The notes below the pieces were generated by a model, which saw only the letters and a program-made list of their open reading frames with translations, had not been told where the DNA came from and made no database searches. Positions 18,464 through 27,371 of a stretch of DNA of 64,000 bases are shown one piece after another. A program made the position numbers and the translations under genes. Origin of the DNA: Arthrobacter sp. OY3WO11 (GTDB lineage: Bacteria; Actinomycetota; Actinomycetes; Actinomycetales; Micrococcaceae); assembly GCF_001641125.1 (NCBI RefSeq), contig NZ_LWLP01000001.1:1777265-1841264 (forward strand). Direction: 5' to 3'. Within the stretch, counting starts at the first letter, position 1; each line of letters starts with the position of its first letter.

Positions 18464-19958
18464 TTAGGCGGGTGGGTCGTGCAGGAACCGTGCCAAGCCT
18501 TCTTCTGCCGGGGACAATCCAATGTAAGCGAAGTCTGCAAGCCCAGCGGTTGATCCATTGAGGCGCTTCAGTTCCGGCGTCAGTTCCTCCGGCCAGTGGG
18601 GTGGTTCCCAGTCCTGGTGTTCGCTTTTGTAGTGTCGGCCGGTGGGTGAGGTCCAACCGGGTGGTTCGTTTTTGGTGGCGGGTGTTGGTGTCCAGCCGGT
18701 GGTGTGTCTGAGTTTGTGGTGTCTGGGGCAGAGTTGTCCCAGGTTGCTGATTCCTGTGGTGCCGTCGTGGTGCCAGGCGAGGAGGTGGTCTGCCTCGTTA
18801 TCCAATGAACTGTTGCTGCAGCCGGGGAAGGGGCATTTGCCGTCCCGCATCCTTAGCCAGTTCCGCATGGCTTTGGTGACGCGGTAGCTGGTCCGCCCGA
18901 TTTCCAGCGGCGCCCCGTCCCTCGGGTCGACGAGGACCCGGTGGAACGAGTCGGCGCCGGCGGCGACCAGGTCCCTGGCCATGGATGGCGGGATGGGTCC
19001 GTACCCGTCGAGCATGGCGGGCTCGTCGGTCAGGCCCATGAGGGCGAATACCACGGTGACGAGCACCTGGGCCCGGATCGATGATGAAGGGGTGGGATCC
19101 GTTCCTGCGCCCGCCCCAGCGCTGTTGGCTGCATTGAAGTTTGTACTGGTGCCGCTGGTGAGGATGGCTGGGGAGAATTTGTCGGCCCGGATCTGGGTGA
19201 GGGTGCGTGGTTCGTGGGGTCCTTGTGCGGCCCGGGCGAGGGCGTTGAGGCGGTTCCAGCCTGCCATGGCCTGGTCGGCTGGGAGGTAGGCCGGACCAGG
19301 CCATGCCGTCCTGGTCCGGCCTGCACTCCACCCGGCGGTCTGCCACGGCTTTGGTGTGGCGTTTCTCGATGGATTCTGCGTGGTGGCGTTCGCGCCAGGT
19401 GCGGGCCTTGGCCTTGAACCGGTGCGGGGGCATTTCCCCGATCGTGGCAGCGGTGGCGGGTCTTGGTTTGTCGGGGTCGAGGAAGTGGGCTTCCAGGGCG
19501 GCGGCCCCGGCGGGATCGAGGGTGGCGGCCTCGTCCGCCAGGGCCAGGGCGTGCTGCCACGAGATTATTCCGGCCCGCAGGGACGAGAGTGTCAGCGGCA
19601 GGGTCTTGTCCAGGGCGTGGGACGTGGCGAGGAACGCGCTTGCGGCCCGCGGCCCGATGGCCAGCACGCACCCGATCTCCGCGGCCACAGCCATTTCCTG
19701 CGCCTGCACCGGCATCCCGGGAGGGGCCAGGGCATGGGCGGTGTCCGCGTACTTCATGGCCGCACGGGCCTTCAGGCCTGCAAGCCCAGCTTCGGCCTCC
19801 CTGGCGCCGGCGAGAATGTCCAGGCTCCCATCTGCTAGCCCGGCCAACGGATCAGCGGCCGAGAACGGTTCCGCACCACACCCGTCCACCTCCGCGTTGA
19901 GCACAGCAAGGGCGGCCTTGATGTCCGCGAACGCCTTCTCTACCGCTTCCCTGCCCAT
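18464..19958 (-). pseudogene. DUF222/HNH endonuclease (13E12-like), frameshifted
   Basis: The 5' part (19958 down to about 19290) encodes the DUF222 domain: IKAALAVLNAEVDGCG, AAEIGCVLAIGPRAASAFL, LSSLRAGIISWQHALALADE, ending DGMAWSG. The 3' part, in another frame, continues with YLPADQAMAGWNRLNALARAAQGP and ends in the HNH region: CPFPGC, DNEADHLLAWHHDG, NLGQLCPRHHKLRH. The join is at about 19286-19294 (minus strand TCCGGCCTACCTC), where one extra or two missing bases explain the shift. HNH residues are intact. Either a real inactivating mutation or a sequencing error. No LexA-type box is visible upstream, unlike many 13E12 relatives. Confidence 0.88.
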
Positions 19959-20027
19959 GTATCCATCATGGCAAGGGGGTCTGACAATCAGGGACGGAGC
20001 AAATGGACCGGCCCGAAAAGGCGTTCC

Positions 20028-20294
20028 CTAGCCCCCGGCGAACGGCGGCAGCACGTCCACCACGTCAGCCGCTTTTAACACAGCTGAGTGGTCACGCACC
20101 GCCACTTCATTGAGCAGGAAGCTGCTCCGGGAGAGAATGCGGGGCAGCGGGGGAGTGCCGGCAGGAGGCTCAGGGCGCTGCACGGACCGGACGGCGTCGA
20201 GAAGGTCCGCAACCGTGGCGCCCGGCGCCAGGTCAAAAGTCTCTTCCTCCAGGCCGGCAGCAGCGCGTGCGGCAGCGAAGTAACGTACGTTCAA
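20028..20294 (-). CDS. moaD: Molybdopterin synthase small subunit
   Basis: Ubiquitin-like sulfur carrier, 88 residues, ending in the required Gly-Gly (PPFAGG), which is thiocarboxylated and supplies sulfur to make molybdopterin with MoaE. VRYFAAARAAAGLEEE at the N-terminus and NEVAVRDHSAVLKAADVVDVLPPFAGG at the end are typical. Its start is TTG at 20294. It begins five bases after the moaA stop, so moaA-moaD form an operon. The partner moaE lies 5.5 kb away on the other strand. Confidence 0.92.
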   Translation of the reverse strand: MNVRYFAAARAAAGLEEETFDLAPGATVADLLDAVRSVQRPEPPAGTPPLPRILSRSSFLLNEVAVRDHSAVLKAADVVDVLPPFAGG

Positions 20295-20299
20295 GAGAT

Positions 20300-21427
20300 T
20301 CAGCCCCCGATGGCGCTCATGCTGCGGTCCGGCTGGACGAAGTCCGGAGCATCAAGTCCCACGTGGTCCATTCCGTGGGCCTTCGGCTTAAGCCACATTG
20401 CGTCCTGCCACCGCTGGGCGAGGGCTTCATCGCTTGCCCCTGTGCGCAGGAGGCCCAGAAGATCGAACTCCTCGCGGGAAAACAGGCAGCTCATGATCTT
20501 GCCCTCTGCGGTGATCCGGGTGCGGCGGCAGTCGGAGCAGAAGGGTTCCGTCACGGACGCAATGATTCCAACGGTTCCCAGCACCGGACCGGACCCACCA
20601 TCGGACCTTGCCGTCCGCCGTCGTACTTCAAAACGCTCCGCGGGCGCACCATCACGGGCCCGGGGATCGGCGCTGAGGACAAAGTCGGCGGAGAGCAGCT
20701 GGCGGATTTCGGCAGCGGTGATCATGTTCCGCCGCGTCCAGCCGTGGTCGGCGTCCAGCGGCATCTGCTCGATGAAGCGAAGCTCGTAGCCGCGCCCCAG
20801 TGCCCAATCCAGCAGGGACGGTGCCTCGGCGTCGTTGATTCCACGCATCAGCACCGCATTGAGCTTGACCGGCCCAAGGCCCGCGGCCCACGCGGCATCC
20901 ACTCCCGCCAGCACCTGGTCCAGGAACGGCCGGCGGGTCAGCTGGGTGAAGGTTTCCTCGTGCAGCGAGTCAAGGGATACGTTGATCCGGGTCAGTCCGG
21001 CGGCCTTCAGGGCAGCCGCCTTCTTCGCCAGGCCAACGCCGTTGGTGGTCATGGAGATCGGCAGGTCCGGGTGGTTGCTGCGCAGGGCGGAAATGATGTC
21101 CACGAGGTCGTGCCGGACCAGCGGTTCGCCGCCAGTCAGCCGCAGCTCGCGGACTCCCAGCTGCCCGACTCCAATGCCCACGATGCGGACGATCTCCCCA
21201 GCGGTCATCACCGCCTGCTTCGAAAGCCACTCCAGGCCTTCTGCCGGCATGCAGTAGGTGCAGCGCAGATTGCATTTGTCCGTCAGGGACAGCCTCATGT
21301 CCGTCGCCCTACGGCCATGCCGGTCTGCCAGCCCTGCCGGCGCGTCCCCGGGGCGCGCAGCCGGAACTGACGGCAGGGGTGCATCTGCTTCCCCCCGTGG
21401 CTGCGGCATGCCTAGCTGGACACTCAT
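20300..21427 (-). CDS. moaA: GTP 3',8-cyclase (molybdenum cofactor synthesis)
   Basis: Radical SAM enzyme that, with MoaC, turns GTP into cyclic pyranopterin monophosphate. The N-terminal [4Fe-4S] site is CNLRCTYC (Cys52, 56, 59), followed by ELRLTGGEPLVRHDL. The C-terminal second cluster has SVTEPFCSDCRRTRIT and a later MSCLFS cysteine. An Ala/Pro-rich 40-residue N-terminal extension precedes the barrel, and the usual C-terminal GG is replaced by SAIGG, which does end in GG. 375 residues. TAGCCT-GAATTC-ATG suggests a leaderless start. Confidence 0.96.
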   Translation of the reverse strand: MSVQLGMPQPRGEADAPLPSVPAARPGDAPAGLADRHGRRATDMRLSLTDKCNLRCTYCMPAEGLEWLSKQAVMTAGEIVRIVGIGVGQLGVRELRLTGGEPLVRHDLVDIISALRSNHPDLPISMTTNGVGLAKKAAALKAAGLTRINVSLDSLHEETFTQLTRRPFLDQVLAGVDAAWAAGLGPVKLNAVLMRGINDAEAPSLLDWALGRGYELRFIEQMPLDADHGWTRRNMITAAEIRQLLSADFVLSADPRARDGAPAERFEVRRRTARSDGGSGPVLGTVGIIASVTEPFCSDCRRTRITAEGKIMSCLFSREEFDLLGLLRTGASDEALAQRWQDAMWLKPKAHGMDHVGLDAPDFVQPDRSMSAIGG

Positions 21428-21433
21428 GAATTC

Positions 21434-21439
21434 AGGCTA
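21434..21439 (-). promoter_or_regulatory. -10 hexamer for moaA (minus strand)
   Basis: On the minus strand TAGCCT is followed by GAATTC and then the moaA ATG, a six-base gap, so the moaA mRNA is probably leaderless. Confidence 0.55.
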
Positions 21440-21539
21440 CGCCACCTTGGGGCGCACATCACACACGGGGTTGCGAACGCCGGCAACAGAATCCCCACGG
21501 ACCGGCGCCATGCGTATTCCGCGAACCTATGCTGGAGGT

Positions 21540-23165
21540 GTGAGCAGCTCCGAGCCAGGGCAGGCAACGCAATCAGAGCAGGCACGGCAATCACCGCCAC
21601 CAAGGCAGGCAACGCACGACGGCGGGCCACGGCAGCCTGCGCGGGCGGCAGCAGCCGCCGGCGTCGCCGCAGTGGGGAGCGCCGCCGTGCTGGGGGAACT
21701 GCTGGCCGGATTCTTCAGTCCATCGCTGTCACCCGTGACCGCTGTTGGCGGAGCGGTCATCGACGCCGTTCCCCCGGGCGTCAAGGACTGGGCGGTAACG
21801 GCGTTCGGCACCGCGGACAAGGCGGCCCTCCTGGTGGGCATGGGCCTGGTGATGGCTGCACTGGCGGCCCTGGCAGGAATCCTGGAGTACCGGACGCGCT
21901 TTGCCGGCGCTGCGCTGACCGGCGTGTTCGGCATGGTGGGCCTGGCGGCTGTCCTGACCCGGGCCCAGGCCAGTGCCAACGCGGCAGTGCTGGCCGTGCT
22001 CACCGCCGTCGTCGCCGTACTTCTGCTCAGGTTCCTCATTCGCAGGCTCCAGGAATGGGGGACCCAAGCGCTGGAGCCTGCCCCCAGCGCCCCGCCGGCA
22101 CGCCGCCGTTTCCTCCAGGCGCTGGCCGGGGGAGCGGTGTTTACGGCGGCAGGGGGCCTGCTGGCGGGAGCCTGGCGCGGTGCGGCAGCCGTTGCCAGCG
22201 AGGCCAGGAGCCGGGTGACGCTGCCGGTTCCCGCATCACCGGCACCCGCCGTACCAGTGGACGCCGAGGCCGGAGTGGATGGCATGCAGCCGCTGGTCAC
22301 TCCCAACAAAGATTTCTACCGCATCGACACCGCCCTGACGGTTCCCGCCGTGGACCCTGCCACGTGGGTCCTCAAAGTCACAGGGCTGGTGGACCGCGAG
22401 GTGGAACTGACCTTCGCCGACCTCCTGGCCAAACCCCTGACCGAACGCCACATCACCATCGCCTGTGTGTCCAACAACGTGGGCGGAGACCTCATCGGCA
22501 ACGCCCGCTGGCTCGGCTGGCCCGTCCGCGAACTGCTGGCACTGGCCGGGCCCCGTGCCGGCGCGGACATGGTGCTGTCAAGAAGTGCGGACGGCTGGAC
22601 TGCAGGCACGCCGCTTGAGGTACTCAGCGATGGCAGGGACGCCCTGCTCGTCGTCGCCATGAACGGCGAACCGCTGCCCCTGGAGCACGGCTTCCCCGTC
22701 AGGCTGGTGGTGCCCGGGCTGTACGGGTATGTGTCGGCAACGAAGTGGGTCACGGAGCTGAGAGTCACCCGGTTCGCGGACGACGTTGCCTACTGGACGC
22801 CCCGGGGCTGGTCCGAGCGCGGGCCCATTAAGACCTCTTCGAGGATCGACGTGCCCCGCCCCGGAAGGCCGGTGAAGGCCGGAACAATAATGTTCGGCGG
22901 TGTCGCCTGGGCACAGCACACAGGCATCGACAGGGTGGAACTGCGGCTGAACCGTGGACCCTGGCGGCAGGCAGACCTGGCACGAGGCATCTCGGCGGAC
23001 ACCTGGTACCAGTGGAAACTGGGCGTGGAGTTGACGGAGGGGCAGTATGAAGTCCAGGTCCGTGCCACGGACCTCGCGGGAGGCATTCAGGACGAGCGGA
23101 GCCGGCCGGTTGTCCCGGACGGAGCCACCGGGCTCCACACGATTAGAGTGGACGTGACACCCTGA
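21540..23165 (+). CDS. Membrane-anchored molybdopterin oxidoreductase (sulfite oxidase family)
   Basis: 541 residues. The N-terminal part has about five transmembrane helices (residues ~35-200) and then an RRRFLQALAGGAVFTAAGGLL stretch resembling a twin-arginine signal, placing the catalytic part outside the membrane. The catalytic domain has the Moco Cys in ITIACVSNNVGGDLIGNARWLGW. The Mo-co dimerisation domain (KAGTIMFGGVAWAQHTGIDRVEL) is C-terminal. The substrate is unknown. GTG 21540 lies six bases after TATGCT (21528-21533), suggesting a leaderless start; ATG 21510 is an alternative. It is divergent from moaA and begins the moeA-moaC-mogA-moaE unit that makes its cofactor. Confidence 0.9.
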   Translation: MSSSEPGQATQSEQARQSPPPRQATHDGGPRQPARAAAAAGVAAVGSAAVLGELLAGFFSPSLSPVTAVGGAVIDAVPPGVKDWAVTAFGTADKAALLVGMGLVMAALAALAGILEYRTRFAGAALTGVFGMVGLAAVLTRAQASANAAVLAVLTAVVAVLLLRFLIRRLQEWGTQALEPAPSAPPARRRFLQALAGGAVFTAAGGLLAGAWRGAAAVASEARSRVTLPVPASPAPAVPVDAEAGVDGMQPLVTPNKDFYRIDTALTVPAVDPATWVLKVTGLVDREVELTFADLLAKPLTERHITIACVSNNVGGDLIGNARWLGWPVRELLALAGPRAGADMVLSRSADGWTAGTPLEVLSDGRDALLVVAMNGEPLPLEHGFPVRLVVPGLYGYVSATKWVTELRVTRFADDVAYWTPRGWSERGPIKTSSRIDVPRPGRPVKAGTIMFGGVAWAQHTGIDRVELRLNRGPWRQADLARGISADTWYQWKLGVELTEGQYEVQVRATDLAGGIQDERSRPVVPDGATGLHTIRVDVTP

Positions 23166-23188
23166 ACGCTCGAACTGAAGGCGGAACC

Positions 23189-24484
23189 ATGGCCAGCCCG
23201 CAACCGCATGGAACGTCTGCAGAGGCGGAGCGCCGGACGGAGCACCAGCGGCATCACGCAAAGCACCAGGCGAGGTCCGTGGCTGACCATGCAGCAGCCG
23301 TCACTGCGTTGCTGGAGCCATTGAACTCTGTGCACCGGACGGAAACGTTGCCCCTGGCAGATGCCTTCGGCCGCGGTCTGGTGGCGGACGTGCGTGCCCC
23401 CATCAGCCTGCCGCCTTTCGCCAACTCCCAAATGGACGGGTATGCCATCCGGTCCGTGGACGTGCCCGACGGCGGTGCGGAGTTGGGCATCATGCCTCCC
23501 GTTCCAGCGGGCGTACGTCCTGCAGCACTGCAACCCGGCATGGCTGCCCCGATCATGACCGGAGCGATGCTCCCGGCGGGGGCCGACGCCGTCGTCCCTA
23601 TTGAGCGGGCCGTTCCGGACCGCTTCCTGCCAGCCGCCGCCCAGGCAAAGGAACACGCCACCGTGTGGCTGCCGCCGGCGGCGCCAAGCACGTTCGTCCG
23701 GGCTGCAGGCAGCGATGTGCAGGCCGGCGGGACGGGACTCGCTGCGGGCACCTTCCTCGGCCCGGCCCAGCTGGGACTCCTGGCCGCGCTGGGCATCCCG
23801 GACGTGACCGTCTACCAGGCGGTGACAGTTCTGCTGGTCACCACCGGCGACGAAGTGGTGGAGCCCGGCCGTGAGCTGCCGCCCGGCAAAATCTTCGACT
23901 CCAACGGGACCCTCCTGGAAGCCGCCATGAAACAGGCAGGACTGCAGGTCCGCCGTGCAGGCATCGCCACGGACAACCCGGACGGGCTCAGGGCGCTGCT
24001 GCGGGAAGAGGGCGCAGGAGCGGACCTGATCGTGACCACCGGCGGGGTCAGCCAGGGCGCGTATGAGGTGGTCCGGCAGGCCATGGCGGACCAGCCGGTC
24101 GAGTTCCTGCATGTAGCCATGCAGCCGGGCGGGCCGCAGGGGATCGGCACCTTCGAAGGCCGGCCCTTCCTCGGGTTCCCCGGCAACCCGGTCAGCTGCC
24201 TTGTGTCCTTTGAAATGTTCCTCCGCCCGGCCCTCGCCGGCCTGCTGGGCGCACCGGCGCCCCGCCTGCCCGTCCGCGCCCGGCTCAGCCAGCCGCTGAC
24301 CTCGCCGGGGCACAAGCACCAGGTCCGCCGCGGAACCCTCAAGGCGGACGGAACCGTGGAGTTGCAGGGCGGGGAGAGCTCACACCTGATGCACGCGCTC
24401 GCCGGCTCCAACGTTCTGGTCCACGTTCCGGAAGGAGTGGCCGCGCTCGCGGCAGGGGCGGAGGTGGAAGTATGGATGCTGTGA
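23189..24484 (+). CDS. moeA: Molybdopterin molybdenumtransferase
   Basis: Inserts molybdate into adenylylated molybdopterin. 431 residues. Motifs: [15 protein letters not shown] near residue 75, [16 protein letters not shown], the MoCF-binding region [11 protein letters not shown]...SNGTLL and [12 protein letters not shown], and [15 protein letters not shown]. The N-terminus up to [13 protein letters not shown] is an extra His/Arg-rich stretch. ATG at 23189 with AAGGCGG upstream. Overlaps moaC by 13 bases, so translation is coupled. Confidence 0.96.
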   Translation: MASPQPHGTSAEAERRTEHQRHHAKHQARSVADHAAAVTALLEPLNSVHRTETLPLADAFGRGLVADVRAPISLPPFANSQMDGYAIRSVDVPDGGAELGIMPPVPAGVRPAALQPGMAAPIMTGAMLPAGADAVVPIERAVPDRFLPAAAQAKEHATVWLPPAAPSTFVRAAGSDVQAGGTGLAAGTFLGPAQLGLLAALGIPDVTVYQAVTVLLVTTGDEVVEPGRELPPGKIFDSNGTLLEAAMKQAGLQVRRAGIATDNPDGLRALLREEGAGADLIVTTGGVSQGAYEVVRQAMADQPVEFLHVAMQPGGPQGIGTFEGRPFLGFPGNPVSCLVSFEMFLRPALAGLLGAPAPRLPVRARLSQPLTSPGHKHQVRRGTLKADGTVELQGGESSHLMHALAGSNVLVHVPEGVAALAAGAEVEVWML

Positions 24485-24966
24485 ATGCAGAACAGACCCC
24501 GCCCGCGCTGACGCACCTGCGCCAGGACGGCAGCGCCCAGATGGTGGACGTCTCCGCCAAAGCCGAAACCACCCGTGAGGCCACCGCCACCGCCACAGTC
24601 CGCACCACCGCAGAAGTCATGGGCCTGCTGGGCTCGGGCGGCCTGCCCAAGGGCGACGCCCTGGCGGTGTCACGGGTGGCCGGGATCATGGCCGCCAAAA
24701 AGACCCCCGAACTGATTCCGCTCTGCCATCCGCTTCCCCTGTCCAAGGTGACGGTGGACTTTGAACTTGGCACTGAGACGGTTTCCATCCTCGCCACGGT
24801 TAAGACGCGCGGCGTTACCGGCGTGGAGATGGAAGCACTCACGGCGGCCTCCGTGGCGGCGCTCAGCGTGTACGACATGGTCAAGGCGGTGGACAAGCAC
24901 GCCGTCCTCACCGACATCAAGGTGCTGGCCAAAAGCGGCGGCAAGAGCGGGGACTGGACACTGTGA
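24472..24966 (+). CDS. moaC: Cyclic pyranopterin monophosphate synthase
   Basis: Second enzyme of Moco synthesis, acting on the MoaA product. 164 residues, hexameric in the family. Motifs: [34 protein letters not shown] (active-site His), and [24 protein letters not shown]. Start ATG at 24472 inside the end of moeA; the shared region indicates coupled translation. mogA starts at the overlapping GTGA. Confidence 0.96.
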   Translation: MDAVNAEQTPPALTHLRQDGSAQMVDVSAKAETTREATATATVRTTAEVMGLLGSGGLPKGDALAVSRVAGIMAAKKTPELIPLCHPLPLSKVTVDFELGTETVSILATVKTRGVTGVEMEALTAASVAALSVYDMVKAVDKHAVLTDIKVLAKSGGKSGDWTL

Positions 24967-25493
24967 GCAGCCCCGGCACCCTGAATGCCCCTGAACCCCA
25001 CCGCCACGGCGACGTGCAGGGCCGCAAGGCCGGCATCGTCATTGCCTCAACCCGTGCCGCCGCCGGGATCTACGACGACGAAACCGGCCCCGTGATCAGC
25101 GACTGGCTGACTGAACACGGCTTTGACGTGTTCCCCGCCATGGTGGTCCCAGACGGCGAGCCCGTGGGCTCAGCCATCCGTGCCCTCCTGACCCAGCGCC
25201 CCGCCGTCGTTATCACCAGCGGCGGCACGGGCCTCAGCCCGGACGACCGGACCCCCGACGTCACCCTGCCGCTGCTGGACCGCGAGATTCCAGGCATCAT
25301 GGAAGCGGTCCGCCGTGCCGGAGCCGCGAAAACCCCGTTGGCGGCGCTCAGCCGCGGTTATGCCGGTGCGGCCGGGACCACGTTCATCATCAACCTGCCC
25401 GGGTCACCGAAGGGCGTCATGGACGGGCTGACAGTCCTTGACCCGGTGATCGGGCACCTTTGTGACCAGCTGGAAGGCGGACATGGGCACTGA
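24963..25493 (+). CDS. mogA: Molybdopterin adenylyltransferase (MogA/MoaB type)
   Basis: Adenylylates molybdopterin before metal insertion by MoeA. 176 residues. Motifs: [36 protein letters not shown] (the MPT-binding TSGGTG loop), [18 protein letters not shown]. Start GTG overlaps the moaC stop (GTGA). MogA and MoaB differ little in sequence, so the symbol is by role in this cluster. Confidence 0.92.
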   Translation: MSSPGTLNAPEPHRHGDVQGRKAGIVIASTRAAAGIYDDETGPVISDWLTEHGFDVFPAMVVPDGEPVGSAIRALLTQRPAVVITSGGTGLSPDDRTPDVTLPLLDREIPGIMEAVRRAGAAKTPLAALSRGYAGAAGTTFIINLPGSPKGVMDGLTVLDPVIGHLCDQLEGGHGH

Positions 25494-25968
25494 AGCAGCT
25501 TTCGAGGTAGTCAACGCGGTCCTGAGCGCGGAACCCATCTCCGTGGACCAGGCCATCGCCGCGGTGGAGAGTGACACCGCCGGCGCGGTGGTCAGCTTCA
25601 GCGGCGTGGTGCGCAATCACGACGGCGGCAAGGCGGTTGAGCGGCTCAGCTACAGTGCGCACCCTACCGCCCACCAGGTGATGGCCGACGTCGTGGCCCG
25701 CCTTGCGGCCGAACAGCAGGCAGCAGTTGATGGCGACGGCGGCGCCACCGGCCCGTCCGCGCAGCCAGTGCGGATCTGGGCAGCGCACCGGATCGGCATG
25801 CTGGAAATCGGTGATCCCGCGCTGGTGTGCGCCGTGTCCGCGGCCCACCGCGGGCAGGCCTTTGCCGTGTGTTCGGAACTGGTGGACAGGATCAAGGAGC
25901 AGGTGCCCATCTGGAAGGAACAGTTCTTTGCTGACGGGACCGTGGAATGGGTGGGGGCGGGCAGCTGA
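25483..25968 (+). CDS. moaE: Molybdopterin synthase large subunit
   Basis: Catalytic subunit that transfers sulfur from MoaD to precursor Z. 161 residues. Motifs: GAVVSFSGVVRNHDGGKAVERLSYSAH near residue 36, AHRIGMLEIGDPALVCAVSAAHRGQAF, and the catalytic lysine region DRIKEQVPIWKEQ. An insertion (DGDGGATGPSAQ) precedes the HRIG motif. ATG 25483 overlaps the mogA end by 11 bases; GTG 25462 is an alternative. Confidence 0.95.
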   Translation: MGTEAAFEVVNAVLSAEPISVDQAIAAVESDTAGAVVSFSGVVRNHDGGKAVERLSYSAHPTAHQVMADVVARLAAEQQAAVDGDGGATGPSAQPVRIWAAHRIGMLEIGDPALVCAVSAAHRGQAFAVCSELVDRIKEQVPIWKEQFFADGTVEWVGAGS

Positions 25969-26063
25969 CGCTGCTGCTCCGGCGCCACTGCCCGCCATCG
26001 CCCAGGCCTGTTCCTGCGAGGTAACGCACAGTCCCTGGTTCCACTGCCTCCGGGCCCCGCCGG

Positions 26064-26069
26064 TAGGGT
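26064..26069 (+). promoter_or_regulatory. -10 hexamer TAGGGT before dapB
   Basis: TAGGGT ends seven bases before the dapB ATG, and no Shine-Dalgarno site fits between; predicted leaderless start. Confidence 0.5.
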
Positions 26070-26076
26070 TAACGGC

Positions 26077-26847
26077 ATGACCCAACAACTCTCCAATCCC
26101 AAGCTGGTGGCCGTCCTGGGCGCCAATGGCCGCATGGGCGCCGAAGCCGTAAAAGCCGTTGAAGCCGCGCCCGACATGAAACTTGTTGCGGCCCTGGGGC
26201 GGGGTGATTCGCTGGACCGTATCACCGCTGCCGGCGCCCAGTACGTTGTGGACCTGACAGTTCCGGAAAGCACCGAAGCGAACGTCCGCTTCGCCGTCGA
26301 GCACGGCATCCACGCTGTGGTGGGCACTACCGGCTGGGATGCCGACCGCCTGGCCGGGCTGGAAAGCCTTCTGGCCGGCCACCCGGAGACGGGCGTCCTG
26401 ATCGCCCCGAACTTTGCTCTTGGCTCGGTGCTCGCCTCGGCCTTTGCCGCTAAGGCATCCAAGTACTTTGAATCCGTGGAGATCATCGAGCTCCACCACC
26501 CGGACAAGGTGGATGCCCCCTCCGGCACGGCAGTCCGCACCGCGCAGCTGATCGCGGCCGAACGCAGCGCCGCAGAGCTGCCGCCGAGCCCGGACGCCAC
26601 CACCAGTGAGTTGGCAGGAGCGCGTGGCTGCGAGGTCGACGGCGTGCGGGTCCACAGCGTCCGCCTCCGCGGACTGGTGGCGCACCAGGAAGTCCTGCTG
26701 GGCGGTTCCGGCGAGCAGCTGACCCTGCGCCACGACTCCTTTGACCGTGCATCCTTCATGCCGGGCGTGCTTCTCGGCGTGCGCAACGTGGCTGCCCACC
26801 CCGGGCTGACGGTGGGCCTGGACGGCTACCTGGACCTGGGGTTCTAG
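26077..26847 (+). CDS. dapB: 4-hydroxy-tetrahydrodipicolinate reductase
   Basis: NAD(P)H-dependent step of lysine/diaminopimelate synthesis, supplying DAP or lysine for peptidoglycan. 256 residues. NAD(P)-binding motif VAVLGANGRMGAEAVKAV (residues 11-28), TTGWDADRLAGL, the substrate loop EIIELHHPDKVDAPSGTA, and FMPGVLLGVRN. Acts on the DapA product; dapA is 3 kb downstream and dapF 16 kb away. The gene after it starts three bases beyond the stop. Confidence 0.97.
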   Translation: MTQQLSNPKLVAVLGANGRMGAEAVKAVEAAPDMKLVAALGRGDSLDRITAAGAQYVVDLTVPESTEANVRFAVEHGIHAVVGTTGWDADRLAGLESLLAGHPETGVLIAPNFALGSVLASAFAAKASKYFESVEIIELHHPDKVDAPSGTAVRTAQLIAAERSAAELPPSPDATTSELAGARGCEVDGVRVHSVRLRGLVAHQEVLLGGSGEQLTLRHDSFDRASFMPGVLLGVRNVAAHPGLTVGLDGYLDLGF

Positions 26848-26850
26848 GCC

Positions 26851-27330
26851 ATGGGCGGACTGCTGGCAGGGTTCCGGAAGAACCGCACCAAGATCTGGGT
26901 GGGGGCAGTAACCCTGTTGCTGGTCTTCTACCTGGTGGTGTCCTTCCAGCGTTCCATCCTTCTCCTGACGGACAGCAACCTGGCGGCCCAGGCAATCGGG
27001 GCTGCGTACCTGGTGCTGCCGGTCATTGGTGCGTGGGCCCTGATCCGGGAACTGATGTTCGGGGCCCGGACCGAGCAAATGGCAAAGGTCCTGGAGGCGG
27101 AGGGCGGCCTGCCGGTGGACGAGCTGCCCCGCACTCCCGCCGGGCGGATCGTCCGCTCGGCAGCGGATGCGGAATTCGAGAAGTACAAGGCCGAGGCCGA
27201 GGCCGCTCCGGACGACTGGCGTTCCTGGTTCCGGCTGAGCTGTGCCTATGACGCCGCGGGGGACCGCAAGCGTGCCCGGGCTTCCATGCGCGACGCCGTC
27301 CGGCTCTTCCAGGGCAACGCTCCCGCCTAG
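26851..27330 (+). CDS. Membrane protein with TPR-like C-terminus
   Basis: 159 residues. Two hydrophobic helices (about 17-36 and 46-64) anchor the N-terminus, KNRTKIWVGAVTLLLVFYLVVSF and AIGAAYLVLPVIGAWALI. The cytoplasmic part ends with DWRSWFRLSCAYDAAGDRKRARASMRDAVRLF, which matches one tetratricopeptide unit. Known in Micrococcales next to dapB as a TPR-containing hypothetical; the partner is unknown. ATG is three bases after the dapB stop, so operon membership is likely. Confidence 0.82.
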   Translation: MGGLLAGFRKNRTKIWVGAVTLLLVFYLVVSFQRSILLLTDSNLAAQAIGAAYLVLPVIGAWALIRELMFGARTEQMAKVLEAEGGLPVDELPRTPAGRIVRSAADAEFEKYKAEAEAAPDDWRSWFRLSCAYDAAGDRKRARASMRDAVRLFQGNAPA

Positions 27331-27338
27331 GGTTCAGG

Positions 27339-27371
27339 AACGTCAGGCCCTTACCGGGCAGCCCTGACGTT
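27339..27371. terminator. Bidirectional terminator overlapping a stop codon
   Basis: AACGTCAGG (27339-27347) pairs with CCTGACGTT (27363-27371), with TTT on the right and the minus-strand stop codon in the loop. Serves the convergent TPR and acyltransferase-like genes. Confidence 0.65.

Noticed and set aside
19284..19298. Programmed ribosomal frameshift in the HNH gene
   Set aside because: No slippery heptamer, and no stem-loop was looked for in detail; deletion or error is simpler.
25417..27078. A 553-codon minus-strand frame over moaE and dapB
   Set aside because: It spans two clear plus-strand genes; GC bias explains the open frame.
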